Of a DNA stretch of 14,189 bases, positions 7,046 to 14,189 are shown piece by piece (within the stretch, counting starts at the first letter, position 1; each line of letters starts with the position of its first letter). The translations under genes were made by a program, and so were the position numbers. The notes beneath the pieces were generated by a model, which saw nothing but the letters and a program-made list of their open reading frames with translations, was not told where the DNA came from and ran no database searches. This stretch comes from Rhodospirillaceae bacterium (lineage in GTDB: Bacteria; Pseudomonadota; Alphaproteobacteria; Puniceispirillales; Puniceispirillaceae), in assembly GCA_002721775.1 (NCBI GenBank), contig PBLM01000052.1, positions 1 to 14,189 of the forward strand. Reading direction: 5' to 3'.

Positions 7046-7074
7046 GTTAAAATGAAAACTATTGCAACTGGCAA
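7046..7074 (-). promoter_or_regulatory. Candidate promoter for the six-cysteine protein gene and ygfZ
   Basis: On the minus strand TTGCCA (7069-7074, five of six to -35) precedes TTTAAC (7046-7051, four of six to -10) by 17 bases. Initiation would fall near 7039, only about 7 bases before the ATG at 7032. This agrees with the absence of a ribosome site and would make the transcript almost leaderless. Confidence 0.35.
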
Positions 7075-7080
7075 TCAGAC

Positions 7081-7109
7081 TTAACAAAATGATTCTGGCT
7101 GATGATAAT
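7081..7109 (+). promoter_or_regulatory. Putative sigma-70 promoter for the DUF3422 gene
   Basis: TTAACA (7081-7086) and GATAAT (7104-7109) each match five of six consensus positions and are separated by exactly 17 bases. Initiation near 7116 gives a short leader holding AAGGG (7119-7123) before the ATG at 7134. It sits back to back with the minus-strand candidate promoter at 7046-7074. Confidence 0.52.
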
Positions 7110-7133
7110 GGCAAAAGTAAGGGTGATTTCATA

Positions 7134-8432
7134 ATGACTATCCATCCAGAGCGAAGACAGCTCTCTGATGAGCTTCATGCTCGTCCGTTTCATGATTTTG
7201 ACGGTGCTGGTCGATTCATCCGCTATATCTTTCTTTATGACAAGTCAGATAAGGATATTGTCAGCCATATAAATGACTGGCTAACGGTAAACGATCGCCT
7301 GCGCCTCGGGACAGGAGAAAAATTCAGGCGAGAGACATTTGAGCGTTATATTTTTAGGATAGAGCGACACACTGAATTTGTGACAATCGGCTTTATTATG
7401 AAGGGAGAGACGGTTCGCAACGGGCTGTCACAAGGGGCGTTTGAAAAAACTGCCTGGCCGGATCTGCCCTTTGACGTAATTGAAACAGTACCTGCCAGCC
7501 TGTTTCATGCTATCTGGGTAGAGATAGGCGGGCGCGCGCCGGCCAAGCTTGATCCGCTGAAAGTTCAGTTTATGTTGAGTAGCAAGGCTGAGGCCTCAAG
7601 CCAGATATCGGATGGGGCTGGTCAGCTGCACTGCAGTTTTGATATTGATGAGAATCAGTTTTCACGTGCCATTGTGTTCCATGAAGGCGTTACGCCAGCA
7701 CGTATGGGGCGCATGGTCTTGCGGATTATCGAGATGGAAACCTACCGCATGCTGGCCTTACTGGGCTTACCTGAGTCGCGGAAATATCTCTCAACACTAG
7801 TTCAGATAGAACACAAGCTTACACAACTGACGCGACAGTTAACTGAGCAGATTTCGCAAGATGACACTGAAGTTCAGGCCTTGTTGCCGGCACTGTCCCA
7901 ACTGGCTGCTCAGGTTGAAGAGATATCAGCCAATACCTCATATAGGCTTTCAGCGACTAAAGCGTACCATGATATTTTTCTGGCCCGTCTGGAAGGACTT
8001 CGTCTAGCGCGCCTTGATGGGCATCAAGGGGTTTATGGATTTTTGGACAGGCGGATGATGCCAGCTATGCAGACTTGTTTTGCCTTTGGTGAGCGGGTAC
8101 AAACTTTATCTCAGCGCATTGAACGGACAGGGTCGTTGCTGCGCACACAGACAGAGACAACGATTCAAAGACAAAATCGTGATTTGTTGTCTTCTATGGA
8201 CAGGCGTGCTCAAGCCCAGTTGCGTCTCCAGCAGACTGTTGAGGGACTGTCTGTGATTGCCGGGACGTATTATGGGGTAGGTCTTGTGGGAATTCTTGTG
8301 GAAGGGCTTAATCTGCAGCCGCCTTTTGATAAAATGAGCCTTGTGAAAGCCTTTGCTGTGCCTTTTGTGGCTATTGTGATTTGGTTTTTTATCAATCGGG
8401 TTAGCCGGTCTGTTCGCAGGCTAAACAAATAA
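7134..8432 (+). CDS. DUF3422 family membrane protein
   Basis: The 432-residue protein matches DUF3422, an uncharacterised proteobacterial family, by its opening PERRQLSDELHARPF (residues 4-18) and overall layout. A large soluble N-terminal part of about 220 residues is followed by long helices (about 225-365) rich in Gln, Arg, Leu and Glu with coiled-coil character. Two membrane helices close the protein: about 370-390 (SVIAGTYYGVGLVGILVEGL) and 406-423 (FAVPFVAIVIWFFINRV). The tail RSVRRLNK is basic, so the C-terminus and hence the large N-terminal domain should be cytoplasmic. The frame is open back to a TTG at 7062, but the ATG at 7134 has AAGGG 10 bases upstream and lies just before the conserved HARPF motif. 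The layout recalls CorA-type channels (see findings). It diverges from the six-cysteine gene; its stop is one base from the stop of the MFS gene. Confidence 0.85.
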   Translation: MTIHPERRQLSDELHARPFHDFDGAGRFIRYIFLYDKSDKDIVSHINDWLTVNDRLRLGTGEKFRRETFERYIFRIERHTEFVTIGFIMKGETVRNGLSQGAFEKTAWPDLPFDVIETVPASLFHAIWVEIGGRAPAKLDPLKVQFMLSSKAEASSQISDGAGQLHCSFDIDENQFSRAIVFHEGVTPARMGRMVLRIIEMETYRMLALLGLPESRKYLSTLVQIEHKLTQLTRQLTEQISQDDTEVQALLPALSQLAAQVEEISANTSYRLSATKAYHDIFLARLEGLRLARLDGHQGVYGFLDRRMMPAMQTCFAFGERVQTLSQRIERTGSLLRTQTETTIQRQNRDLLSSMDRRAQAQLRLQQTVEGLSVIAGTYYGVGLVGILVEGLNLQPPFDKMSLVKAFAVPFVAIVIWFFINRVSRSVRRLNK

Positions 8433-8433
8433 A

Positions 8434-9708
8434 TTAGGTGAGCAGCCTGTCAGGTAGCTTTGTCTGCCTAAGTATATTAAACCATAAAAAAGGCATGATA
8501 ACGCTAGAAAGACTTAGGCCGGCCAGCATTAAAATTATGTCATCCAGCTGAAAGTGAAGGTCAATGAGGATGCCTATTAGGGCAGGTGACAAGGCGCTAG
8601 CTAAAACATTCATCGGCATGGCAAGTGCCTTAATTTCGCCAAGCCAGCCAGTACCATATCGCTCCGCCAAAAGGGCATTTGCAAGAGGTGGTATCATACC
8701 GCCGCCTATGCCAAACAATACAAAAAATACAGGCAGCCAAAAAAAGCCCTGACCCCACCATAATAAAAGGCAGGCGAATAACATCGGTATCTGAGTGACA
8801 TAAGCAACATGATGGGCGGTGAATTTGTCTATCAGATAGCCAGAAAAAAATGCACTGCTGACCGCTGCCAGCGCATACCAGATATAATTTGACGACCACA
8901 GCCACAAAGGCACAGCCTTTTCACCCGCAATGTAAATCTGATGGAAGAACAGGCCTGTAATGGTAAAGCTGGGCACCATCATCAGCCAGATGATAACCGC
9001 CCAAAACGCACTGTCCCGCATAACGATTCGCCGGCGAACAGAAAATTTATCATTAGGCATTTCAGGGCTTTTATGAGCAGCGCGGCCATGGCCATCCTGT
9101 GAGCTTGTACGGCGCGTTAAAAAAGGAATTGACGGAGCGAAGCTGAAAAACGCAAAAAGAGGCAGAACGAGCCAGATTGTGCGCCAGTCTGTCATCGAAA
9201 GTGAGAGGATAACGAGAAGAGGAAAAGCGGCTTCGCCAAGTGGCATGCCCAGGCCACATAAGGCAAGTGCCCGCCCTCTGGTCGCGATATAGCGCCTCGT
9301 TACAGCCGTGCTGTAAACATGGTACATCATCCCCTGCCCGGACAGGCGCAGAAAATAAAAGCCAAGAATCAGGCTGATAACTGAGCTGACGAATGAAAAA
9401 TGAAGCGCAGCCAGACAGACCCCACCAAGGGTCATTAGGGAAAGGCGGGGTACGCTGACAGAATCGGCCAGCTTGCCCAGCCAGAATAGGGTAAGCGCGC
9501 TTCCAGTTGTCGCCAGTGCATAATAGCTGCCAAATTCACCATGGGTCAGGTCAAGGGATATGCGGATGTCTTGACTAAACAGAGATATGAAAAATGTCTG
9601 GCCAAGAGAAGACCAGAACGACATAAGCAGTCCATATAACAGAAACCGCCATTCAAGACGCAGAAAATCAAAGGTGGAAATCTTATCAAACAGAGAAGAG
9701 GCGGGCAT
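8434..9708 (-). CDS. Major facilitator superfamily transporter
   Basis: This is a 424-residue inner-membrane protein with about 12 hydrophobic segments arranged as six plus six around a polar, charged central loop (with SSQDGHGRAAHKSPE and then SVRRR). The loop after the second helix carries GKLADSVSVPRL, a degenerate form of the MFS signature. A segment RGRALALCGLGMPLGEAAFP in the fifth-helix region marks a subgroup of bacterial MFS proteins seen in alphaproteobacteria; the substrate cannot be told. The frame is open to a TTG at 9834, but the first ATG is at 9708 (MPASSLFDKIS), just before the first membrane helix. AAGG lies only 2 bases upstream of that ATG, so initiation is weak or the site is displaced. 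The gene diverges from the DUF3833 lipoprotein gene across 141 bases and converges with the DUF3422 gene. Confidence 0.87.
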   Translation of the reverse strand: MPASSLFDKISTFDFLRLEWRFLLYGLLMSFWSSLGQTFFISLFSQDIRISLDLTHGEFGSYYALATTGSALTLFWLGKLADSVSVPRLSLMTLGGVCLAALHFSFVSSVISLILGFYFLRLSGQGMMYHVYSTAVTRRYIATRGRALALCGLGMPLGEAAFPLLVILSLSMTDWRTIWLVLPLFAFFSFAPSIPFLTRRTSSQDGHGRAAHKSPEMPNDKFSVRRRIVMRDSAFWAVIIWLMMVPSFTITGLFFHQIYIAGEKAVPLWLWSSNYIWYALAAVSSAFFSGYLIDKFTAHHVAYVTQIPMLFACLLLWWGQGFFWLPVFFVLFGIGGGMIPPLANALLAERYGTGWLGEIKALAMPMNVLASALSPALIGILIDLHFQLDDIILMLAGLSLSSVIMPFLWFNILRQTKLPDRLLT

Positions 9709-9849
9709 TACCTTAAAAACAGATATGGCTAAAACTACAGTTAAACAGTCTGCCCTCAGATAGGAAAGGTCAAGTCTGTTTGAAGGGTCATCTGGTTTAT
9801 GATTGTGTCTCGTAAATGAAGACGAGAGGAACAACGGAGTACAGGTTTG

Positions 9850-10461
9850 ATGATAGTCCTAAAATTTACGGCCCGGCTGATTATTGTAGGCGCGGTCCTG
9901 GCCGGGCTTACAAGCTGCACACAATGGCTTTTTAAGGCAGATATGGCTGATTACTCAGATAATCGCCCTGCCTTGAAGTTAGAGGAATTTTTTGACGGAA
10001 GAAGCTACGCTTATGGTATATTTGAGGACCGATTTGGCAATCTGAAACGCCAGTTCCGTGTGCAGATTGATGGCCGGACAGCTGCGGGGCGTCTGACACT
10101 GGATGAGCAGTTTATTTATGATGATGGGGAGGCCGCTCGCAGGGTCTGGACAATCGATAATTTGGGCTCTGACGGGTTGGGCTTCATCCGTTATCAGGGC
10201 CGGGCGGAGGACATAGATGGTGTGGCCACAGGTCAGATCGCTGGAAATGTGTTGTCCTGGTCATATGATATTGTGCTGTCAATTTCCGGAAAGCAACTTC
10301 AAGTCAGATTTGATGATTTTATTTACCAGCTTGATCAGGACATTGCGATTAACCGCGCTTTTGTTAGCAAATGGGGTGTGGAAATTGGCAGTGTGACTTT
10401 GGTCTTTCTGCGAGGACGGACAGCTGCGTTGATGCCACAAATGAATCTGTCCAATTGGTAG
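9850..10461 (+). CDS. DUF3833 family lipoprotein
   Basis: The 203-residue product begins with a lipoprotein signal: Lys5 and Arg9, a hydrophobic run LIIVGAVLAGL and the lipobox LTSC with Cys23 as the lipidation site. Thr follows the Cys, which favours the outer membrane in Lol-sorting bacteria. The mature part matches DUF3833: KLEEFFDGRSYAYGIFEDRFG, then RQFRVQIDG, LTLDEQFIYDDG and the W-containing strands near GNVLSWSYDI. It looks like a beta-barrel or lipocalin-like fold, but the function is unknown. Elsewhere DUF3833 genes often sit near cyclopropane-fatty-acid synthase clusters; none is seen here. The ATG at 9850 follows CGGAG by 10 bases; an in-frame TTG at 9847 is less likely. It is the first gene of a probable operon with the M3 peptidase (63-base gap). 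Confidence 0.85.
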   Translation: MIVLKFTARLIIVGAVLAGLTSCTQWLFKADMADYSDNRPALKLEEFFDGRSYAYGIFEDRFGNLKRQFRVQIDGRTAAGRLTLDEQFIYDDGEAARRVWTIDNLGSDGLGFIRYQGRAEDIDGVATGQIAGNVLSWSYDIVLSISGKQLQVRFDDFIYQLDQDIAINRAFVSKWGVEIGSVTLVFLRGRTAALMPQMNLSNW

Positions 10462-10524
10462 CCGTTTAACGGATTCTGCCTATATAAAGATGAAGCGTCA
10501 AACAGTTAAACATAAGAGGCTGAT

Positions 10525-12294
10525 ATGCCAGATTCGTTACCAATTTGGGATTTGACTGATTTATATGCTGATAGCAGCACTTCTATCCAGTTGGATTTGG
10601 ACACGGCTAAGCAGCATACAGAAAAACTTGTCCGGCATGAAGGGCGACTCAGCCAGATGACAGGTGCGGAACTTGCGGTTGTTATAGAGGAATATCAATT
10701 TGTATCCGAACGGCTTTCGCGTGTAATTTCACATGCAGATTTGCAATTTGCTGCAGATATGGCTAATCCGCAGACAGGCCAGCATGCACAAGATATGAAA
10801 GAGGCAATTTCAGGTTTTTCGTCACAGTTACTGTTTATTGAACTTGAACTGGCGGCTATGGATGAGGACCGTTTTCAAGAGGCGTTGCGTGATCCTGATT
10901 TTTATCATTTTCTGCCCTGGCTGCGCCGTCTGAGGGCCTTTGCTGCGCATCAGCTTGAAAACAGGCTTGAACAAATGCTTGTTGAACGCGCCCCGGCGGG
11001 ACGTGGTGCCTGGGTTCGTCTGTTTGATGAAACAGCAACTGCTCTTCGTTTTGCGTTTCAGGGCACAGAAGTAACAGAAGCTGAAATCTTGAATAAATTG
11101 TCAGATCCGTCTGTCGATATTCGCAAAGAAGCTGCTCAGTCTTTATCTGGGGTAATGCAGGATAATCAGCGAATCTTCAGCTTAATTTTGAACGTGATTG
11201 CTAAGGATAAGGAAATTGATGACAGATGGCGAGGGTTCGATCGCCCGGTCTCGTCACGTAATCTTGCTAATGATGTTGATGACGCCACAGTTGATGCTCT
11301 GGCTGGCGCAGTAACAGCTCGAATGCCAGATATTGCGCATCGATATTACCGGCTGAAGGCAGGTTGGATGGGTGCAGAATACATTCCCTGGTGGGACAGG
11401 AATGCTCCTTTGCCAGGAGATGATGACAGACGGTTTAAATGGTCTGAGGCTCAACAGATTGTCACAGATGCTTTTGCTGGGTTTGATCAGCCTATGGCTG
11501 AGGTGGCGCAGCAGTTTTTTGACCACAACTGGATTGATGCGGAAGTCCGTCAAGGCAAAGCATCTGGGGCGTTCAGCCACCCGACCGTGCCTTCAGTGCA
11601 TCCTTATATTCTGATGAATTTTGATGGTCGGTCTCGTGATGTGATGACGCTGGCTCATGAAATGGGACATGGCATTCATCAGGTGTTGGCAGCCGATAAA
11701 GGCTATCTCATGTCAGACACGCCTCTAACACTTGCTGAAACAGCCTCAGTTTTTGCTGAAATGCTTACTTTTCGGGCATTAGTTAACAAGGCCCCAAATG
11801 ATTCAGCGCGTCGCTTTCTTCTGGCTGGAAAAGTCGAAGATATGCTGAATACGGTTGTGCGCCAAATCGCCTTCCATAATTTTGAGACAGCCTTTCATAA
11901 TGCTCGTAAATTGGGTGAGGTGTCTGTTGAGGCACTGTCAGATTTATGGATGGAGACACAAACGCAAGCTCTGGGCCCTGCCGTCCGCCTTGATGACAGT
12001 TACCGGCCGATTTGGGCCTACATTCCACATTTCGTGCATACGCCTTTTTACGTTTACGCCTATGCATTTGGTGATTGTCTGGTGAATGCGCTTTGGCAGA
12101 ATTATCAAGTGAAATCAGCTGCAGATAAACGGGTTTTTTCCGAGCAATATATTCATCTGTTAAAAGCTGGCGGCACTAAACGCTATAATGAGGCTCTTGC
12201 GCCTTTTAATCTGAACCCTGCAGATGCCTCATTTTGGAATATGGGACTTGATATGATTGCAGAAATGATTGACGAGTTGGAGAGTTTGTCCTGA
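10525..12294 (+). CDS. pepF: M3-family oligoendopeptidase (PepF/M3B type zinc metallopeptidase)
   Basis: The enzyme hydrolyses short peptides in the cytoplasm; no signal peptide is present. The 589-residue length is typical of M3B oligoendopeptidases. The zinc site is HEMGH at residues 378-382, with the third ligand Glu405 in LTLAETAS, 26 residues downstream, as in the M3 family. Catalytic-pocket tyrosines are found in FVHTPFYVYAYAFGD near residues 502-516. The N-terminal half is all helical, with IWDLTDLY at the opening as in other PepF proteins. The ATG at 10525 has AAGAGG 5 bases upstream, an excellent site. It follows the DUF3833 gene by 63 bases, and the ABC1 kinase gene begins 30 bases after its stop, so the three are likely co-transcribed. 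The physiological peptides are unknown. Confidence 0.94.
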   Translation: MPDSLPIWDLTDLYADSSTSIQLDLDTAKQHTEKLVRHEGRLSQMTGAELAVVIEEYQFVSERLSRVISHADLQFAADMANPQTGQHAQDMKEAISGFSSQLLFIELELAAMDEDRFQEALRDPDFYHFLPWLRRLRAFAAHQLENRLEQMLVERAPAGRGAWVRLFDETATALRFAFQGTEVTEAEILNKLSDPSVDIRKEAAQSLSGVMQDNQRIFSLILNVIAKDKEIDDRWRGFDRPVSSRNLANDVDDATVDALAGAVTARMPDIAHRYYRLKAGWMGAEYIPWWDRNAPLPGDDDRRFKWSEAQQIVTDAFAGFDQPMAEVAQQFFDHNWIDAEVRQGKASGAFSHPTVPSVHPYILMNFDGRSRDVMTLAHEMGHGIHQVLAADKGYLMSDTPLTLAETASVFAEMLTFRALVNKAPNDSARRFLLAGKVEDMLNTVVRQIAFHNFETAFHNARKLGEVSVEALSDLWMETQTQALGPAVRLDDSYRPIWAYIPHFVHTPFYVYAYAFGDCLVNALWQNYQVKSAADKRVFSEQYIHLLKAGGTKRYNEALAPFNLNPADASFWNMGLDMIAEMIDELESLS

Positions 12295-12324
12295 GACAGG
12301 TGCTTAAAAAAGGAAGTAGATGAG

Positions 12325-13698
12325 ATGGCAGCTTATGATGGTCAATCCGGAGTTGGAGGGCGCATTCGCCGCTATGCACGGGTGACAGGAACAATGTCAG
12401 GGCTGGCGGCCCGTCTGGCTGGTGAACGCTATCTTGGGATGGACGTGGATAGAAACAAACATGCTGCCCAGCTGCGTGAGGCATTAGGTGGGCTGAAGGG
12501 GCCATTGATGAAAGTGGCTCAGATTTTGTCCACGATCCCTGACGCGTTGCCGCCTGAATATGCAGAAGAACTGGCTGCCCTTCAAGCGGATGCCCCGTCT
12601 ATGGGTTGGCTTTTTGTAAAGCGCCGCATGGCAGCTGAATTGGGGGCGGACTGGCAGTCAAAATTTTCATCATTTGAACGGCAGGCTGTATCAGCGGCAT
12701 CCCTTGGCCAGGTGCATAAAGCCACATCTCACGTTGGCAAGTTGTTGGCGGTTAAGCTGCAATATCCGGATATGGCATCAGCAATTGATGCGGATCTGGC
12801 CCAATTAAAATTGGTTTTCCAGCTTTATGAGCGTTTTGATACTGCAATTTCAACTGCTGATATCCATAAAGAGTTATCAGATAGGTTGCGTGAAGAGCTG
12901 GATTACAGGCGTGAGGCTGCAAATCTAAAGCTTTACAGCCTGATGTTGAAAGATGAACATCAGGTGGTTTTGCCTAAATATTATCCCGACTTATCCTCGG
13001 AGCGGGCATTAACGATGAGCTGGATAGAGGGCCAGAAGCTGATGGCTTGGCTGGAGACAGAGCCGTCCCAGGAATCACGCAATCAGGTGGCAATGAATAT
13101 GTTTCGCGCCTGGTATGTGCCTTTCTATTTTTACGGCGTGATTCATGGCGACCCGCACCTAGGCAATTATTCGATTGATACTTATTTGAATATCAATCTG
13201 ATGGATTTTGGATCCATCCGTATCTTTCGTCCCGAATTTGTGGCGGGTGTAATAGAGCTTTATCGCGCCTTAAGCCAGCAGGATGATGACCTGGCGCGTC
13301 AGGCCTATGCGAAGTGGGGATTTCACGGACTTGATGATGAGGCGATTACGGTCTTGAATATGTGGGCAGGGTTTATTTATGCCCCCTTGCTGTCTGATGA
13401 GGTGCGCCCCATTCAACAGATGCGTGGTGGTTCAGAGGGGCGTGAGTTGGCTGGACGTGTTCATCAGGAATTAAAGAGGATTGGCGGTATCAAGCCGCCG
13501 CGTGAATTTGTGTTGATGGATCGGGCAGCTGTGGGCCTGGGCTCTGTGTTTATGCACCTGAAAGCAGAGGTAAACTGGCATCGTCTGTTCCATGATCTGA
13601 TTGATGATTTTGACACAGACCAACTGAGGCAGAGACAAAGCAAGGCCTGCAGGGCGGCAGGCCTGCCGGATGATATTTTTGCACATGAGCATATATAA
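12325..13698 (+). CDS. ABC1/AarF atypical protein kinase-like protein
   Basis: This 457-residue protein belongs to the ABC1/UbiB/ADCK family, whose members are atypical kinases or ATPases tied to ubiquinone and lipid metabolism. The motifs come in order. KVAQ (63-66) stands where the family usually has KxGQ. SAASLGQVH (123-131) is the Ala-rich loop that replaces the glycine loop. LAVK has the ATP lysine K144, followed by EELDYRREAAN from residue 190. HGDPHLGN (274-281) is the catalytic loop and DFG (294-296) the metal site. Unlike UbiB it has no C-terminal membrane helices; it ends in a polar tail. No other ubiquinone gene is nearby, so I do not call it ubiB. The ATG at 12325 has AGGA 10 bases upstream. 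A GC-rich inverted repeat near 13644-13663 is inside the coding region. Confidence 0.9.
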   Translation: MAAYDGQSGVGGRIRRYARVTGTMSGLAARLAGERYLGMDVDRNKHAAQLREALGGLKGPLMKVAQILSTIPDALPPEYAEELAALQADAPSMGWLFVKRRMAAELGADWQSKFSSFERQAVSAASLGQVHKATSHVGKLLAVKLQYPDMASAIDADLAQLKLVFQLYERFDTAISTADIHKELSDRLREELDYRREAANLKLYSLMLKDEHQVVLPKYYPDLSSERALTMSWIEGQKLMAWLETEPSQESRNQVAMNMFRAWYVPFYFYGVIHGDPHLGNYSIDTYLNINLMDFGSIRIFRPEFVAGVIELYRALSQQDDDLARQAYAKWGFHGLDDEAITVLNMWAGFIYAPLLSDEVRPIQQMRGGSEGRELAGRVHQELKRIGGIKPPREFVLMDRAAVGLGSVFMHLKAEVNWHRLFHDLIDDFDTDQLRQRQSKACRAAGLPDDIFAHEHI

Positions 13699-13793
13699 CT
13701 TGCCTGTTTAAATAACTTCAGGCTTTGTGTGGCCATTTCAAAGCGCCTCAGGTAAAAACAAAAATGAGGTTTGCGAAGAGAAGGCATCAGGTA

Positions 13794-14189
13794 ATGGCGT
13801 TGATTTATCCAGTGATTTTATGTGGGGGTTCAGGGACTCGTCTATGGCCGCTATCACGAAGGTCGATGCCAAAACAGTTTTTGAATCTAACGGGGAAGGT
13901 CAGTCTATTTCAGCAGGCAGCTCTGCGTGTTTCAGGGCCTGAATTTGAAGAGACGCTTGTGATTACGGCAAATGACTACAGGTTTATTGCTGCTCAGCAA
14001 CTGGTTGATATCGGCATAAAATCAAGCACTGTTCTGCTTGAGCCTTCACCTAAAAACACAGCCCCTGCAGTTCTGGCAGCTGCTGAAAAAATTTATCAAG
14101 AGGATCCAGATGCATTGATGCTGGTGGTATCTTCAGATCATTATATTCCTGACAGGTCAGCCTTTATAGAACGGGTGGTAGCAGCAAAA
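13794..14189 (+). CDS. manC: Mannose-1-phosphate guanylyltransferase (GDP-mannose pyrophosphorylase), 3' end outside window
   Basis: The enzyme makes GDP-mannose from mannose-1-phosphate and GTP, the donor for mannose, fucose and rhamnose in surface polysaccharides. The 132 codons present carry the nucleotidyltransferase signature GGSGTRLWPLSR (residues 11-22) with the lysine of MPKQF (25-29). They also carry LLEPSPKNTAPAV and the metal-binding SSDHYI. This is the N-terminal half of the catalytic domain; whether the ManC isomerase domain follows (AlgA type) cannot be seen. I use the ATG at 13794, with AAGG 9 bases upstream. An in-frame ATG at 13764 would add ten basic residues and has a weaker site. 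The gene lies 95 bases after the kinase gene; no convincing promoter or terminator is seen in that gap. Confidence 0.93.
   Translation, partial: MALIYPVILCGGSGTRLWPLSRRSMPKQFLNLTGKVSLFQQAALRVSGPEFEETLVITANDYRFIAAQQLVDIGIKSSTVLLEPSPKNTAPAVLAAAEKIYQEDPDALMLVVSSDHYIPDRSAFIERVVAAK

Noticed and set aside
6905..7132. Minus-strand open frame across the 7033-7133 divergent gap that could be a separate small gene.
   Set aside because: It overlaps the six-cysteine gene in another frame, has no family resemblance, and covers the predicted promoters.
9709..9834. N-terminal extension of the MFS protein from a TTG at 9834.
   Set aside because: The 42 added residues are not hydrophobic in a signal-like way, have no ribosome site, and would use up most of the divergent promoter region.
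10462..10488. CCGTTTAACGG palindrome and TATATA box between the DUF3833 and peptidase genes as terminator plus promoter.
   Set aside because: The palindrome has only 4-5 pairs and no T-run, and no -35 box lies at proper spacing before TATATA; the genes are more simply one operon.
13644..13663. GGCCTGC and GCAGGCC inverted repeat, a 7-bp stem with a 6-base loop.
   Set aside because: It lies inside the kinase coding frame, has no T-run after it, and is explained by Ala-, Cys- and Arg-type codons in GC-rich coding sequence.
13702..13730. GCCTG and CAGGC pair followed by TTTGTGT as a terminator for the kinase gene.
   Set aside because: Only five base pairs around a 12-base loop, with a broken T-run; too weak to call.

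Overview
The window reads as a stretch of core chromosome from an alphaproteobacterium with moderate GC content. The lineage call rests on the gene set. The cell-cycle regulator TrcR (DUF1013) and a DUF1192 protein are alphaproteobacterial hallmarks, and YdcH/DUF465, DUF3422, an ATGA-coupled YgfZ and a BdhA-type hydroxybutyrate dehydrogenase fit the same group. A marine lineage such as SAR116 is a guess from overall flavour, not something the sequence proves. I found no insertion sequence, phage gene, tRNA, rRNA or CRISPR array.

Layout. Positions 1-1617 (minus strand) hold ydcH followed by purE and purK, the last cut by the window edge. At 1835-3733 (plus) is a propionyl-CoA synthetase, prpE. 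It converges on trcR (3790-4356, minus), and a near-symmetric AT-rich hairpin between them looks like a two-way terminator. A 236-bp divergent region then leads to a small DUF1192 gene and bdhA (plus). bdhA converges on ygfZ (minus), which is translationally coupled to an upstream gene for an exported six-cysteine protein. A 101-bp divergent region follows, then a DUF3422 membrane protein (7134-8432, plus). Its stop codon lies one base from the stop of a convergent MFS transporter (8434-9708, minus). From 9850 to 13698 runs a probable plus-strand operon: a DUF3833 lipoprotein, an M3-family oligoendopeptidase and an ABC1/AarF atypical kinase. The window ends inside a mannose-1-phosphate guanylyltransferase gene (13794 onward).

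Function. purE and purK carry out the two-step conversion of AIR to CAIR in purine synthesis. PrpE and BdhA both feed short-chain acids (propionate, 3-hydroxybutyrate) into central metabolism, though they are not in one operon. TrcR is an RNA-polymerase-associated cell-cycle factor. YgfZ is a folate-binding factor for Fe-S enzyme maintenance. The last gene starts GDP-mannose synthesis and may open a surface-polysaccharide locus beyond the window.

I do not see a clearly new multi-gene system. The items most worth a second look are: the DUF3422 protein, whose layout resembles CorA-type two-helix ion channels; the six-cysteine exported protein coupled to ygfZ; and the lipoprotein-peptidase-kinase operon, whose kinase has KVAQ where the family usually has KxGQ.
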